Assembly (NCBI GenBank): GCA_949128115.1
Contig: OX421966.1
Span: 52,883,416-52,947,415 of the forward strand
Length of the DNA stretch: 64,000 nt
Direction: 5' to 3'
Source of the DNA: Anaspis maculata
Lineage: Eukaryota; Arthropoda; Insecta; Coleoptera; Scraptiidae
Shown here: positions 1-11,000 of the stretch, one piece after another
How positions within the stretch are numbered: position 1 is the stretch's first letter
Layout of the letters: the number at the start of each line of letters is the position of its first letter
The notes under the pieces: model-generated
What the model saw: the letters and a program-made list of their open reading frames with translations, nothing else
Told to the model about the DNA's origin: nothing
Databases searched by the model: none
Program-made: the position numbers and the translations under genes

Positions 1-308
1 ATACAATGGTTTGCCACATGTAGAATCCTGAACTTGATGTTACTTCTTGTCAAAATCATCACTCCCCCATGGCAGAACTGAGTCCTAGAGAATTGACTTG
101 CAATGTTGTAATTCTTGAAATGCACATTTCCTATTATGTCAGGCCTACACCAATGCTCTGTTATTCCCACTACGTCAGCTTTTAATCGTTGAAGCTCACT
201 CTCCAAGAGATCGATCTTATTTGACATGCACTGTATGTTTTGATTCACAATAAGGAAGTGGTTAATTTTGCCTTCGCTCTCCTCGAAAAAACTTATGGAT
301 ATATCGCT
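1..308 (-). CDS. LINE ORF2, endonuclease N-terminus (partial, runs off window)
   Basis: Start of the second ORF of a non-LTR retrotransposon, cut by the window edge. The minus strand reads an apurinic-endonuclease-type (EEP) N-terminus: a LIVNQNIQC block with the Asn used in metal/phosphate binding, then about 20 codons later GITEHW with the catalytic Glu, then the CHGGVMIL block. The domain nicks target DNA to start target-primed reverse transcription. The frame is +1 relative to ORF1 and overlaps the ORF1 3' end by about 45 nt; it opens after an in-frame stop at 309-311, and no ATG precedes the conserved residues. Translation probably relies on frameshifting or reinitiation (inference). The reverse transcriptase would lie outside the window. 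Confidence 0.8.
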
Positions 309-1257
309 TTACAATAAGACCGTCAGGCCATACCTCTTGCTTCAGCACTTCCTCCAGCAGTTCAAACCTGAAGCCCAGCTTGAAGGATAAATTTTGTGAT
401 TTATTACTTTCGTGCTTGGTTATAAGTGAAATGTCAAATTCCTCCTCAGGAAATTGGAGCTTGAGATGGCAGTTTAGGTTCTCCACTGTGGTATCTGGAT
501 TCACCCTGCCCACATACAGCCATGCCTTACGCTCAGCAGCCCTCAATCCGCTCTGTACTTTTGAGTTCCCCATTATAACTTTACCATTTTTTGATTTGTT
601 TTCTCTCTTGTGTAAGACTTCGCTTTTCGCTTTTGTGTCAGTTTCAACACTTGATTTCTCCGATTTCTTTGCCTGAGCAGGTGTTGACTTGGTGTTTGTG
701 TTAGTCTCGCTGCTTGTGGTTTTCACGGTGTCCAGCCTTCCTTCTTCGTTTCTTCTACCTTGCTCTTTGCTGTCCTCCCCGCCAACAACCGCCGCAGAAT
801 AGAGTTGCTTAATGCTTTTCTTGTTGCTTACTTCACTATTTGTAGGGGTTTCCAGTCTCTTGTCTGATTTGTTTTCTTTCTTCTTAACCTCACTTTTAGG
901 ATTTGTTGAGTTGTTTTTATCCAGCAACTCTATTATCCTTTCTTGATCCTTGATTCGCATCTCCAGGTGGTTCACTAATCTTCTGTACACGCCGATGTCT
1001 GCGTCCGCTTTCTTGTTCTGGAGCTCTACGCCGTCTGCATCCAGTTGACCTTTGTCATCCTCAGCCTTCGCAACTGAGAAAGTTACATCATCTGCCTTGG
1101 TCACGCCCTCAGGAAACAACTTTCGCAGCAGCTCTTGAGGGATAAACTTGGCGCTCACGTTTCTGGTCAATAAGAGCTCAATAAGATCGGCTTTGTTGTA
1201 ATTGTTCAAAGTTTTTGAGAGACTGCTATACTCTGCGTCCTCTATTGTCGTCGCCAT
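262..1257 (-). CDS. LINE ORF1 protein (non-LTR retrotransposon)
   Basis: Intact 331-residue ORF1 of the same LINE. The N-terminal third is charged and helical, with a segment near residues 90-115 (RRLVNHLEMRIKDQERIIEL) that could form a coiled coil. The middle (about 120-235) is Lys/Ser/Glu-rich low complexity. The C-terminal 90 residues hold the conserved block of insect LINE ORF1 proteins: AWLYVGRVNPDTTVENL, then a FKLGF stretch and VWPDGLIVKRYIHKFF, an RRM-like nucleic-acid-binding fold. It would coat the element's RNA. The start is the only ATG near the 5' end. It is immediately followed by the ORF2 endonuclease in the +1 frame, which supports the LINE assignment. The absence of internal stops suggests a young copy. 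Clade (Jockey/CR1-like) is inferred. Confidence 0.8.
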   Translation of the reverse strand: MATTIEDAEYSSLSKTLNNYNKADLIELLLTRNVSAKFIPQELLRKLFPEGVTKADDVTFSVAKAEDDKGQLDADGVELQNKKADADIGVYRRLVNHLEMRIKDQERIIELLDKNNSTNPKSEVKKKENKSDKRLETPTNSEVSNKKSIKQLYSAAVVGGEDSKEQGRRNEEGRLDTVKTTSSETNTNTKSTPAQAKKSEKSSVETDTKAKSEVLHKRENKSKNGKVIMGNSKVQSGLRAAERKAWLYVGRVNPDTTVENLNCHLKLQFPEEEFDISLITKHESNKSQNLSFKLGFRFELLEEVLKQEVWPDGLIVKRYIHKFFRGERRQN

Positions 1258-2167
1258 CTTGGCATCTCAATAGAATGTTTGAACTGCAACAAACAATTGC
1301 CCATTTGCTAATTTGTCCAGCTTTATCTGTTCTCTCCTCACGTGAGTATCTAGCTGCTGCCAATGCAATAGGCGAAAATCAGTGCCATTCCTGCGCTTGC
1401 GCAACCATGCGAGGGGATTTGAGAATAGTGCCATATTAGCCCAGGCTTTTTAGTCGAAAAAACGGCAAAACATGAAACAAATTAAAACACGGTCAATCTC
1501 TTCAGTTTAGGGTTCACTAGACTTTGCTGTATAACATACAAAAAGTCCCCAACTTTCCCCCGTGTGCGTCATTGTTTTTTTGACAGGCAAAGATGAAGAC
1601 ACCTCAAAATGCACTTTCCGCTTAAAAATGCTCCTAGTTTTTAACCACCCAATCGATTTCTTTTATCTTGGTCTTGAATGAAAGATAATGGATCAAAGTG
1701 AATGATATGGAATAGCTTTTGTCCAAAATTTGACACTAACAGACCTAATTTCTTGATAATGACACTTTTTGTGTTTTTTTCTTATGCTTCAGTTAACATT
1801 TTACTTTTGCATCGACCACTGAATATCACTTGGTATTATTATATGCAATAGATTCCCTACAGTTTTAGCTTCAAACTGACGTGTCTTTTAGCTCCATTGT
1901 GAATTGTCCAGCAATTCCAATAAGGATTCAATGAAGTTACGTCAAACGCATTACATGGGGAAATCATTTTAACATTATTGACCTAGACTTGATCTGTAAT
2001 AATTGATCCTACGTTCGATATGCACAGCATCGTACCGACTAAATCTGGTCTGGTAGTACTCGTATGAGTAGGTACTAGGTACAGTTTCGCAATTTTCCTC
2101 TATGGTTTCAGCGCTACTACTTGTAGCGCTTATAGTTTGTTCTTGTTATTGCCGTCTGCAGTGTCCG

Positions 2168-2405
2168 GCAATATCTCAGCTACTAAACTTGGGATTGCGC
2201 TTGGGTTTTCGCTAGATGATAGCTTAGGTACTCTAGATGTACAAACAACAAATATATCTTATTTCATCATTCGTCCGTCCGTCCGGCTGTGTGTCTGTCA
2301 TTCCACGCAATATCGCGGCTCCTAGACCTCGGATTAACCTCGGGTTTTCGCTAGATAATAATAGATAAGGTACTCTAGGTGTAAACCTCGGTGTAAACAA
2401 ACAAC
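2168..2405. repeat. Degenerate direct repeat (two ~85-bp units)
   Basis: Two diverged units, 2168-2250 and about 2308-2405. Each begins with GCAATATC and carries GGGTTTTCGCTAGAT followed by AGGTACTCTAG and AAACAAC. They lie just upstream of the CXC-domain fragment and probably belong to the same transposon-derived sequence. Confidence 0.5.
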
Positions 2406-2437
2406 ACGGTGGGCTACGCGGGAGCACTCACGTGTAG

Positions 2438-2650
2438 TTGGTTCCCGTCAAGACGCATCTTCCTCCAGCTCCGGAGACTCTTTTGAAGATAATGTCTTGC
2501 AACTGCAAGAAGAACTGCGGTCTAAAATGTAGATGCAGGCGATCTTCCTTGTCTTGTTCGCAGATGTGTAAGTTCTGTAGGGGCACAACATGTGAGAATC
2601 TACCCCACCTTGTTGAGTATGACCCTGAGGACGATCTGTTATTTTTATAA
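2438..2650 (+). pseudogene. Tesmin/TSO1-like CXC domain fragment
   Basis: A 70-codon open stretch reading PPAPETLLKIMSCNCKKNC and onward. It contains nine cysteines spaced C-x-C-x3-C-x3-C-x-C-x6-C-x3-C-x2-C-x4-C, the CXC (CRC) zinc-binding pattern of the tesmin/TSO1 family. In arthropod genomes such a domain often ends multicopy, transposon-associated proteins (recollection, not checked). The tail is acidic (EYDPEDDLLF) before the stop. Nothing homologous is open upstream: the frame is closed by a TAG directly before the conserved start. I read it as the 3' end of a decayed multicopy gene rather than an expressed gene. Confidence 0.55.
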
Positions 2651-4038
2651 ACTTATGTATTTAGTCCCTTTAGGTGCTAGATAACTTTGCTATTATTTTA
2701 GAAGGGTATAGGTACTATCGGTAGGTATTCGAGGTAACTATCGATTTATTGTTCGGAAATCAATAGACGAGTTTTTAACGAAACTAATATTGGACAAAAT
2801 AAGCTTAGAGTACGGATGGTAAGCTGAATGCGATTTTTTTTGACTACTAGTGAACTTGAAATTATAATAATAATAATTTGATATTTTTTGCAGAGCATGG
2901 CTATAAAAATCTTCTTGTGCTGTGCTAGACTTCCAATGCATTATCAATATGTAAATACAATGTTGAAGCTCTGTTTTGAAAAGATTGTGAGCATTTTTGA
3001 TTGAAAAAAATGATAATTTGCTCTTGAAAATTGTGGATTCTCGATTTACGATATTTTCACGTTGAATACATCAATGTTCGAAATTTCAAATAGGATCGAT
3101 AACTGCAACTATTCAACGCATTTACATTAGACATTCGACATAATTATCATTTCTTGAATACTATAAAATCGACTTGGTTTGATGTTCGGTGTAGGCCAGC
3201 TTGAAACTAAAAAATGTGGCTATACCCGCGGGAAAGTTGCTGTTGCTATATCATTATTATTTTAATGTAGAATATTCTTTTTTCGGAAGCTAGAGAATTG
3301 TTTTAGCTACTAGAAGAAACCTTGAAAGATGAAATCTAAGCCATATTACAGCTACAATACATTTTTTTCAACTGCGCGGAGATATTTTTGAGTGACATTT
3401 AGGACTTCGACATTTTTTTCAATAAATCATTTTTCTCACCTTGTAACCACTCACGTCGCGTTTATGATATGATAGTTTTATGCAGAAAAGTCCATATAAT
3501 TCAGTCAATCTTGAATCTAAATGATTAACGTATCAAACGCAAAAATAACCCAAATTGAAAAACCGGCTTTATTTTGGTCCCAAAATCACGTTTTTCTGCC
3601 GAAAATTGCTCAAAAGATTTTTTAAACTGAATTTAAATGTCATAATCGGATTTGCAACGTCAGATTTAGTGGGAAACGATACCCAACATGCCAGTATTGT
3701 CCCAATATTAATGAAAACCAAATTTCTTGCATAGGTCACCAATTGCCCCCCTCCCGAGCTCCCCTCACGGGGACCATAGACATCTAGTTTGTCAATAAGT
3801 TTCACTTATAATCCAATGTATCCAAATAATATAATAAATTGGAAGCCACTGACTAGATCACTTTTGTCCTAGAATTTTTTTAGTGAAAATTTTGACCCCC
3901 CCCTCAAAAATTATGACGCACACGGAGGAAAGTTGGGGACTTTTAGTATGTTGTTTAGTAAGGTTAAGTGGGTACGATACCGTGAAGATTGCACGTGGAT
4001 TAATTTGTTTCATGTTGAATGCTAAAAAGCCTGGGCTA

Positions 4039-5092
4039 TACAGGGTGGTCCGACTTTTATGTCATTGAATTCAAGGATCGACAGAGAATGAAAAATGAAG
4101 GGAACTTTCTCCAGAAAACATATTTGAGAAATGCCTAAAACAGAGATACAGCCCTTCAAAGTTGGAAATAAATAATCGTTTTTTTCGCATAACTTTTGAA
4201 CCGTTCAACCGATTTAATTATAAATAGAACCAAAGGTTCACTGAAATTATCCCCTGTCGAACAATCATAACATGTTCCATAAAAAAGTTTCAGGGGCTTG
4301 GACGTTAGGGGTGACCCTACTTTTCCCCCCTATTTTTCACCCTCCTAGTTATTTTTGGAAACTGTTCATAATTTTGAATTCTACGTTCTATTTTGAAGAA
4401 AAACTCACCGTTGCAAAATTTTGATTAGAAGCTTCGTTTAGGAGATACATATTTGGGTTTGAAACTTTGGGAAACATCCCGAAATCGCCACTTTCAAAGG
4501 TCTAAAAATTAAAATCCTAAGAAACTCATGATTTCTCAGCTGGAATAGGTTTTCTAGAATTTCTAAGTTGATAAACCACCATTTTGTCCAAAACACGGGA
4601 AATTTTCAAGAAAAAACAATTTGGGTTCTGGAAAGTGGCGATTTCGGGATGTTTTCCAAAGTTTCAAACTCGAATATCTCCTAAACGAAGCCTCTAATAA
4701 AAATTTTGCAAGAGTGACTTTTTCTTCTAAATTGAACGTAGAATTCAAAATTATGAACAGTTTTCAAAAATAACTGGTAGGTGAGAAATAGGGGGGGGAG
4801 GTAGGAACACCCCCTGATATCTACGCTCCTGAAACTTTTTTCTGAAACATGTTATGATTGTTCGACAGTTCGACAGGGGATAACTTCAGTAAACCTTTGG
4901 TTCTATTTTGAATAAAATCGGTTGAACGGTTCAAAAGTTATGCGGAAAAAACGATTATTTATTTCCAACTTTGAAGGGCTGTATCTCTGTTGTTAGACAT
5001 TTCTCAAATATGTTTTCTGAAGAAAGTCCCCTTAATTTTTCATTTTCTATTGATCCTAAAATTTAATGACATAAAACGAGGACCATCCTGTA
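4039..5092. repeat. Long palindromic foldback element, TACAGGGTGGTCC termini
   Basis: TACAGGGTGGTCC at the left is mirrored by GGACCATCCTGTA at the right. The two ~500-bp arms match almost throughout: for example AACCGTTCAACCGATTT at 4200 and its complement near 4920, and ATCATAACATG at 4264 and its complement near 4850. The centre is near 4560. Flanking bases are TA on both sides. No coding capacity. Confidence 0.85.
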
Positions 5093-5102
5093 TATGCTAA
5101 CA

Positions 5103-6432
5103 CATCGCTGTACTAGAATGATAGTAAGACAACTTGAAAAACATAGTTTCGAGTAATCGCCACTTGAACATTTCAGAAGAACGAAAAACACTCTTCTTCT
5201 TGAAATTTCGGAGATTTTTTAATTTTCCAGTTGTATTATATCGCTCCTGATAGACCTGTGAGGAATTCATTACGAAATCACGTTTACTTTTTGAGAAAAA
5301 AATCAAAAAGTGAACATATCCTTGTATATCGCTAGAAATAATGGTTCTGTTGGAAGTTGTCCGTTTTTTCATGTAAGTTATCCTACTATTCGTCAGGAAT
5401 TTGTAGAGTGATTTTAAATTTATCCCTCTTTTTTTTCAAGTTGTCCGAGTATTGCACAATAAGCATAGCCTGGTTCAACATGTTTTTCATAGTTATCCTT
5501 AAGTATTGTATGACATGGAATAAGCCCATTAGTTTTTGGCTGTCATCCGACAAATAGAAGTGTCACTATCAGAAACTGAAAATTCATTTGAAAGTCCTTG
5601 AAAAACTGTATTCAGAACAGTAAATAGTGTTTCGCTAACTGTCGTGTGTCAAATATTGAAAAATGTCAAAGTTCATAACTTTGTCATTCAATTATTCAAG
5701 ATTTTTTATCAAACATTTCATCCTGTGAACCGATTTTCACGATTTCTTTTACTTTTGGCAGTCTTGGCCATAGCTATAACCAATATACGTCTGCCTCCGC
5801 ATCTATCCATCGTTTTGGTTCAGTTTTACCCAATACAAACTGACCTGTGGATAACGAAATCATGGCAATGCACATTGGAGATAAGTTAAAATTATTAAGT
5901 CATTTCAATCAATTCACGGAACATTTCTGGTCAAATAGTGGGACAACTTAGAGAAAAGTAAGATATTTTACAAACGCATGAGGGTATGTTTTGTGCAATA
6001 GTGAGTTAAAATGAAATATCTGAAGACTTTCATTGAATCAGTTGGTTTTTTGGTATAAGAGTGAGATATCTTTCACAGTAAAATACTAAGATAACATGAA
6101 AAACAAGGACAACTTGAAATTTCCAAATCAGATTTGTTGTAAAATTGGGACATGTTAAAATGTCTTCGTATTATACCAGAAGGCAAGATCAAATTCGATC
6201 TAATTCTCAGTAGAAGAAATAGAACATTTTGAGATGTCCGAGTATTAGACCAGAACTGTTTAAAAAACAGATAATTATAACAGTGAGATATTCATTTTTT
6301 ATGTACTTCCATTATGATTCTGAGTAATTCGATTATTTTACCCGGTAGAGAATAGCTTGGAGCTATAGATTTTGAAATAATCCGAAAATTAGAAATTTGA
6401 AGTTATCTTACTATCATTCTAGCACAGCGACA
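5103..6432. repeat. Inverted-repeat-bounded element (~1.3 kb)
   Basis: The first ~35 bases (CGCTGTACTAGAATGATAGT and onward) recur inverted at 6398-6432 with few mismatches. The interior is AT-rich and repeats short modules such as AAGTTGTCCGAGTATT, AAGTTATCCTAC and AGTTATCCTTAAGTATTG, so it looks like a non-autonomous element with degenerate internal repeats. No protein is supported inside. Confidence 0.6.
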
Positions 6433-7966
6433 TGTAAAAGGCGTAATTTCAACATTGTATATTATCAAAACGGCTGGAACTTTCAAATTAGTTATGGAAA
6501 AAAGAGCGTTTCTTGATCTTTTATTGTGTTCAGAACCAGCAATGAGGGATCAGTTTTAGATACACAATGAGCGAAAATATGGGAACGTGTTTATCAGTTA
6601 GTGTTTTCTTGAAAATACCGCCCTACTTTTAGTATTCTTCTCTGCCTTACGGTTGCCATCCAGTCTGTCAATGGCATGAAACTGCAAGTAAACAAATGAT
6701 AAATAAAATTTTATCGGGTTATATCAGAGGTTTTGCGTTTTCTGTTCAAAAATGACGGGCAGTTTGTTGAGTGCCTGGCTGCAAAAACCGTACGAAAAAA
6801 ACATTGCAGTTTGATTCCATGTATGCTCTTGAAAAAACATCTTCTTCTAGGGAACCAGTTATACACTGAAAACGGCTTTTTCGTTCTTTTCGGAACATTA
6901 CACGCGGAATTCATTTTTTTTACAACAATGCACATGTACAACATTATTTCGCATAATCTAGCATGGAAATTCTTGTCATCTATTTTCCTCTGTTAAATCG
7001 GTGGCTGAAAATCTGCAGGTTTTGACTTTTTCTAGCTCGCGCAGACGCATGAGTTCCATCCCCTAGCTTTGCGAACCTACAGCGCATGTCGTGCCGCTGA
7101 ATATCGCATATTGGAATAGCTTGTGCCACATTTTGGAGCCAGGATATTCAAAGAGTTCTTCTACAGTCCGCTATGTATATACTTACTTTTAGTTTTACAC
7201 ATTTATACATATACAATACAATTGCTTATCACTGCACTGGTTGGATACGAATAAATAAATAAATAAATAAATAAATAGGTACAAAGGTTCACGCTTTTAA
7301 TAAAGCAAGTTGATTGATAATGAAAATGAGGAATCCTACACACCAGACCGACCGAGCACCATCATCGAAACCCAACAGACACGTTTCGACCTATTAGGGT
7401 CTCATCAGTGTTGGGGCATACGAGGCGGATGCTCGATGGCCTGGCGTCTCGGAATCCAATATTGGGATAGGATCCAAGAGTGTGGGAAAGATAAAGCTGT
7501 GAGGCAGAAGTGCATAATGAATCAACCACATCCCCATGCATAGTAGAAATGTGGCGATATTTCTCGATCATTTGTTACAAGTAAGAAGTAAATAAGTAAG
7601 TAGGTATGTATCTGTGTTCGGGACAGCATTGATTACAAAATTGAGACAGGTCACTCAACCAACTTCACTATTGATAAAGTGGACAATTATGCTTACAGCG
7701 TATTGCCGGAATGGTACAACATTGGCGGTCAGTTTGCATTTGAAGCATTGTGATTGGTTCTCTGTACCTATAATGAATTTATATAGTCCATGGAATATTC
7801 GCACATGGAAATTCAGCTCGATGCTCCATGATGCGACAGAGAGACGAAGTTCATTACACAGTCAAATAAAAAAATAAATCTCTGACGTAGGTGCTTGGGT
7901 ATAGCTAGTACTATTTCTGTTGGTGAGCTGGAGTGGAGCGTGGTAAAACTACTACTGCTGGATTGT
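6433..7966. other. Non-coding stretch downstream of the odorant receptor gene
   Basis: AT-rich sequence without a supportable gene. It contains a (TAAA)n microsatellite at about 7247-7277, possibly the 3' tail of an old retrotransposon insertion. No convincing polyadenylation signal for the minus-strand receptor gene was recognised. Confidence 0.5.
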
Positions 7967-8020
7967 TTATCTCTTCAAGTGTAGTAAAACTGAAACAGTT
8001 GAATATATTCCTCTGATGAT
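7967..8020 (-). CDS. Odorant receptor exon 7 (C-terminus and stop)
   Basis: Acceptor GGTTTTCAG, preceded by an 87-nt intron. Encodes IIRGIYSTVSVLLHLKR and TAA. It matches the short terminal exon usual for this family. Confidence 0.8.
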   Translation of the reverse strand: MIRGIYSTVSVLLHLKR

Positions 8021-11000
8021 CTGAAAACCACGTCTTGAGCAGGTATTTTTCTTTAGGTTCGGTAGGTAGGTATTTTGCTATACTGGGATTACTGGGTGCC
8101 TACTCACCTTCAGTCCCAATTTGTAGTTAAGGGCGAAGCATGCAGAGTATTCCACTCTGAGCGGTTGCATGACCTGTGACAGGAATAGCAATAACTCCAT
8201 TTTGTTCTTGTGGCTCCAATTATACCACTCATTTTCCAGAAGTGCCTCCAACATCTCTTCGGGCTTTTTAAATATGAAAACAACAATACAAGTAACTTGT
8301 AAATACCAACGTAGGTAGAAGGTATCTAGGTATATGAATATGATATCTCTGTATATATTTAGTATCAAGCCTAAGTGCTAGGGTGCTAGTGCTTATTCCT
8401 TGACAGAAATTCATCATTCAGGTCTCTTTGGAAAACTACAAGGATGTACAGGGGTGATCCACCGAGATTACCCCCTCCCCTCCCTGGTACAAAGGCCTGG
8501 CAGATACAAATTTTGTCACCTTTATTGCTCGCCTGCTTTATGAAAATGAAAACTGAACTCATAATCTGCAAAATTAGAGTGAAATAGGTCAAGCAGATCA
8601 AGAGTCAAGATTAAAAATTAAATTATTGGAAGAATCCAACTCAGAAGTGAAGCTCCCAATTTGAAAAACGACATAGATGGCATATTTTACTGTATAATCA
8701 GAAACGTTCCTACTCAAGGCAGGCTGTGGCCTGGCCAAAATCAGCCTCGTTTGTCTGCCAATGACCAGACCACAGCCTGCCCTGGCCTTGTATTATTTAT
8801 AATGAGCGCCAGCTCGAAATACAGGTGTCCCGAAAATACACCGACAACGTTCTAGGACAGCTTCCTCTCATCAAAATAAGAAGAAAAGTTCCTATAAACA
8901 TGGGCCCGGAAACGCTTCATAAGGGAGCTACAGGCTCCTAAAGGTGGGACCCTGAAGATAGTTGTCTACCTATTCAATATTTCCGAAACCGTTCATGAAA
9001 AAATCAATCAAAGTTGACACATTCAATCACCTTCTTATGCCTAACAAAATTTAAGTCCCCAACAAAAATGAACTTGCTTTGAAATAGTTTTTCTTTCGTC
9101 TTGAATATCGTAATTAAAAATTAGCATTTCTGACCACGTTTTCATACATTCAAACTCAAATATCTCGTAAACGGTGCATCTATCGAGGTTGAACAGGGGG
9201 ACCGTTTTTTGGTAGAAAGCACCAATATTCTATAATTTTTTGTTAAATTTTGAACTCGATTTGGAAACAATCCATATTCAAACAAGTTAGGGTTATTTTT
9301 ACCCCCACACCTCAGCCTGACCCACCCCTGGTAAATTATTGTGGATTTAATCTTGCTTCATTTTGTTGGGCATAAAAAGTTTAGTGGATGTGTCAAGTTT
9401 GATTGATTTCCCTTGAATGGTTTCAGAGATAGGTATTGAATAAAAACCATATCTTCAGGGTCCCACCTTCAGGGACCTGTAGCTCCCTTAGGAAGCGTTT
9501 CCGGACCCATGTTCATGGGAACTTTTTTTCTTGTTTTAATGAGAAGAAGCTGCCTTAGAACGTTGTCGGTATATTTTCGGGACACCCGTATACAGGGTGT
9601 TCCAGCGATGATAGCAAAAAATTAACCTGCAAGTAGATCTCGTCAAAATATGACGAAAACCTATATACCATTTTGCAAAGTTCGGCCTAATGACAAAGAT
9701 ACAGCCCTCCAAAGTTCACTTTTTCGGATCTCAAAAATTTGTAACTCCGGTACGTTCCGACAAATTTGGCTTCAATTTAGCATAAGATGGTTTGTCATAA
9801 TTATCTATCGACCTGCCAAATTTGAAAAGAATCTAATCGGTGGCGTAAAAGTTTTGAGGGGTCACCTTAGATTGTAGATTAGAGGTGGTCGTTTGGTCTC
9901 GGAGGATCCTTTCTGCACTGCGACCTATAAGGTCTTTTGTGCGTCGGGGGTCACCTTAAGTCAACTTTTCTTCGGTCGGATGCTTCAAAATTATTGACCC
10001 TCATAACTCCTACACCACTGGTTGGATTGTTCCCAAATTTGGCAGGTTGATAGATAATTATGACAAACCAGCTTTTGCAGAATTAAAGCTCAATTTGTCG
10101 AAACGTTCCTGAGTTACAACTTTTTGAAATCTTAAAAAAGTGAACTTTGGAGGGCTGTATCTTCGTCATAAGGCCGAACTTTGCAAAATGGTACATAGGT
10201 TTTCGTCATATTTTGACGAGATCTACCCACAGTTCAATTTTTTGCTATCATTCCTGAAACACCCTGTATAATATTGGTTTAGTACACATCCGCCTTTAAT
10301 AGGGTTTGCAATCCCCAAAATCCCGGGATTAAAATTTCGCAATCCCGCGGGATTTTCCGGATCGGAATTTTATTGTGGAGTTCGACCGTCAGCGCCTTGT
10401 GATGTAGGATTTCAGCGTATTATTCTCCAATGTTTATACTACCAACAACCAGCAAAGTTGCCAAAACTAATGGATAAGGAGTTCCGAATATCTCCGAATT
10501 CATGTTGGAGCAAATAAGGAAAGTTGACACACTTCTAAGTAGGTACGGGCCTCTATGATGCTTTAAGAGCAAGAATCACCCAACGGAAACCCAATTATTC
10601 GGGCACTTTTCCAAATTCCACAATCAAAAACAATCAGATATGTATTAGGAGACCTGATCAAAAAATTCCGAAAGCCAATATTTCTCGCAATATTTCGTCG
10701 TCTACAATCTACAAATCTACAATTTCGTAAACATACTAGATGATGAAGACAATGACGTACCCTCTATCCGATTTGGCAGCTGAGCCTTTTACCCAAGAAA
10801 AATCGCTGGAACAAAGACTAAAATGACGCATTGGAAAATGCTAAAAATCCAATCAGACTCCGCCCTCCCGCCCTCCCACGGAAATGGTTTCGACATCTTT
10901 GGAGAAAGAATTTTTTTTCAAACTGAAATGGCAAAGGTACCCACCTACAGATGGCGTACAACAACATAAAGCAGAAAGAGCACTTTCCGCCGCTGGAGGT

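Larger units (their letters stand above)
1..1433 (-). mobile_element. LINE retrotransposon, 5' portion
   Basis: ORF1 plus the beginning of ORF2 on the minus strand. About 175 bases upstream of ORF1 (1258-1433) are probably the 5' UTR; they stop where the terminal repeat of the next element starts (1437). Because ORF1 is complete, the copy is not strongly 5'-truncated. The exact 5' end and target duplication cannot be fixed from this window. Confidence 0.7.
1437..4038. mobile_element. Inverted-repeat element with TAGCCCAGGC termini (copy A)
   Basis: The left end, TAGCCCAGGCTTTTTAG, returns inverted at 4021-4038. The arms stay alignable for about 140 bases, including a shared block AAAGTCCCCAACTTTCC followed by GTGTGCGTCAT (near 1540-1580 and 3909-3945 inverted). 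The same termini flank a second element at 55525-57405. The interior differs between copies and here contains a short direct repeat (2168-2405) and a CXC-domain coding fragment. No transposase is visible. The right end abuts the next foldback at 4039. Confidence 0.6.
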
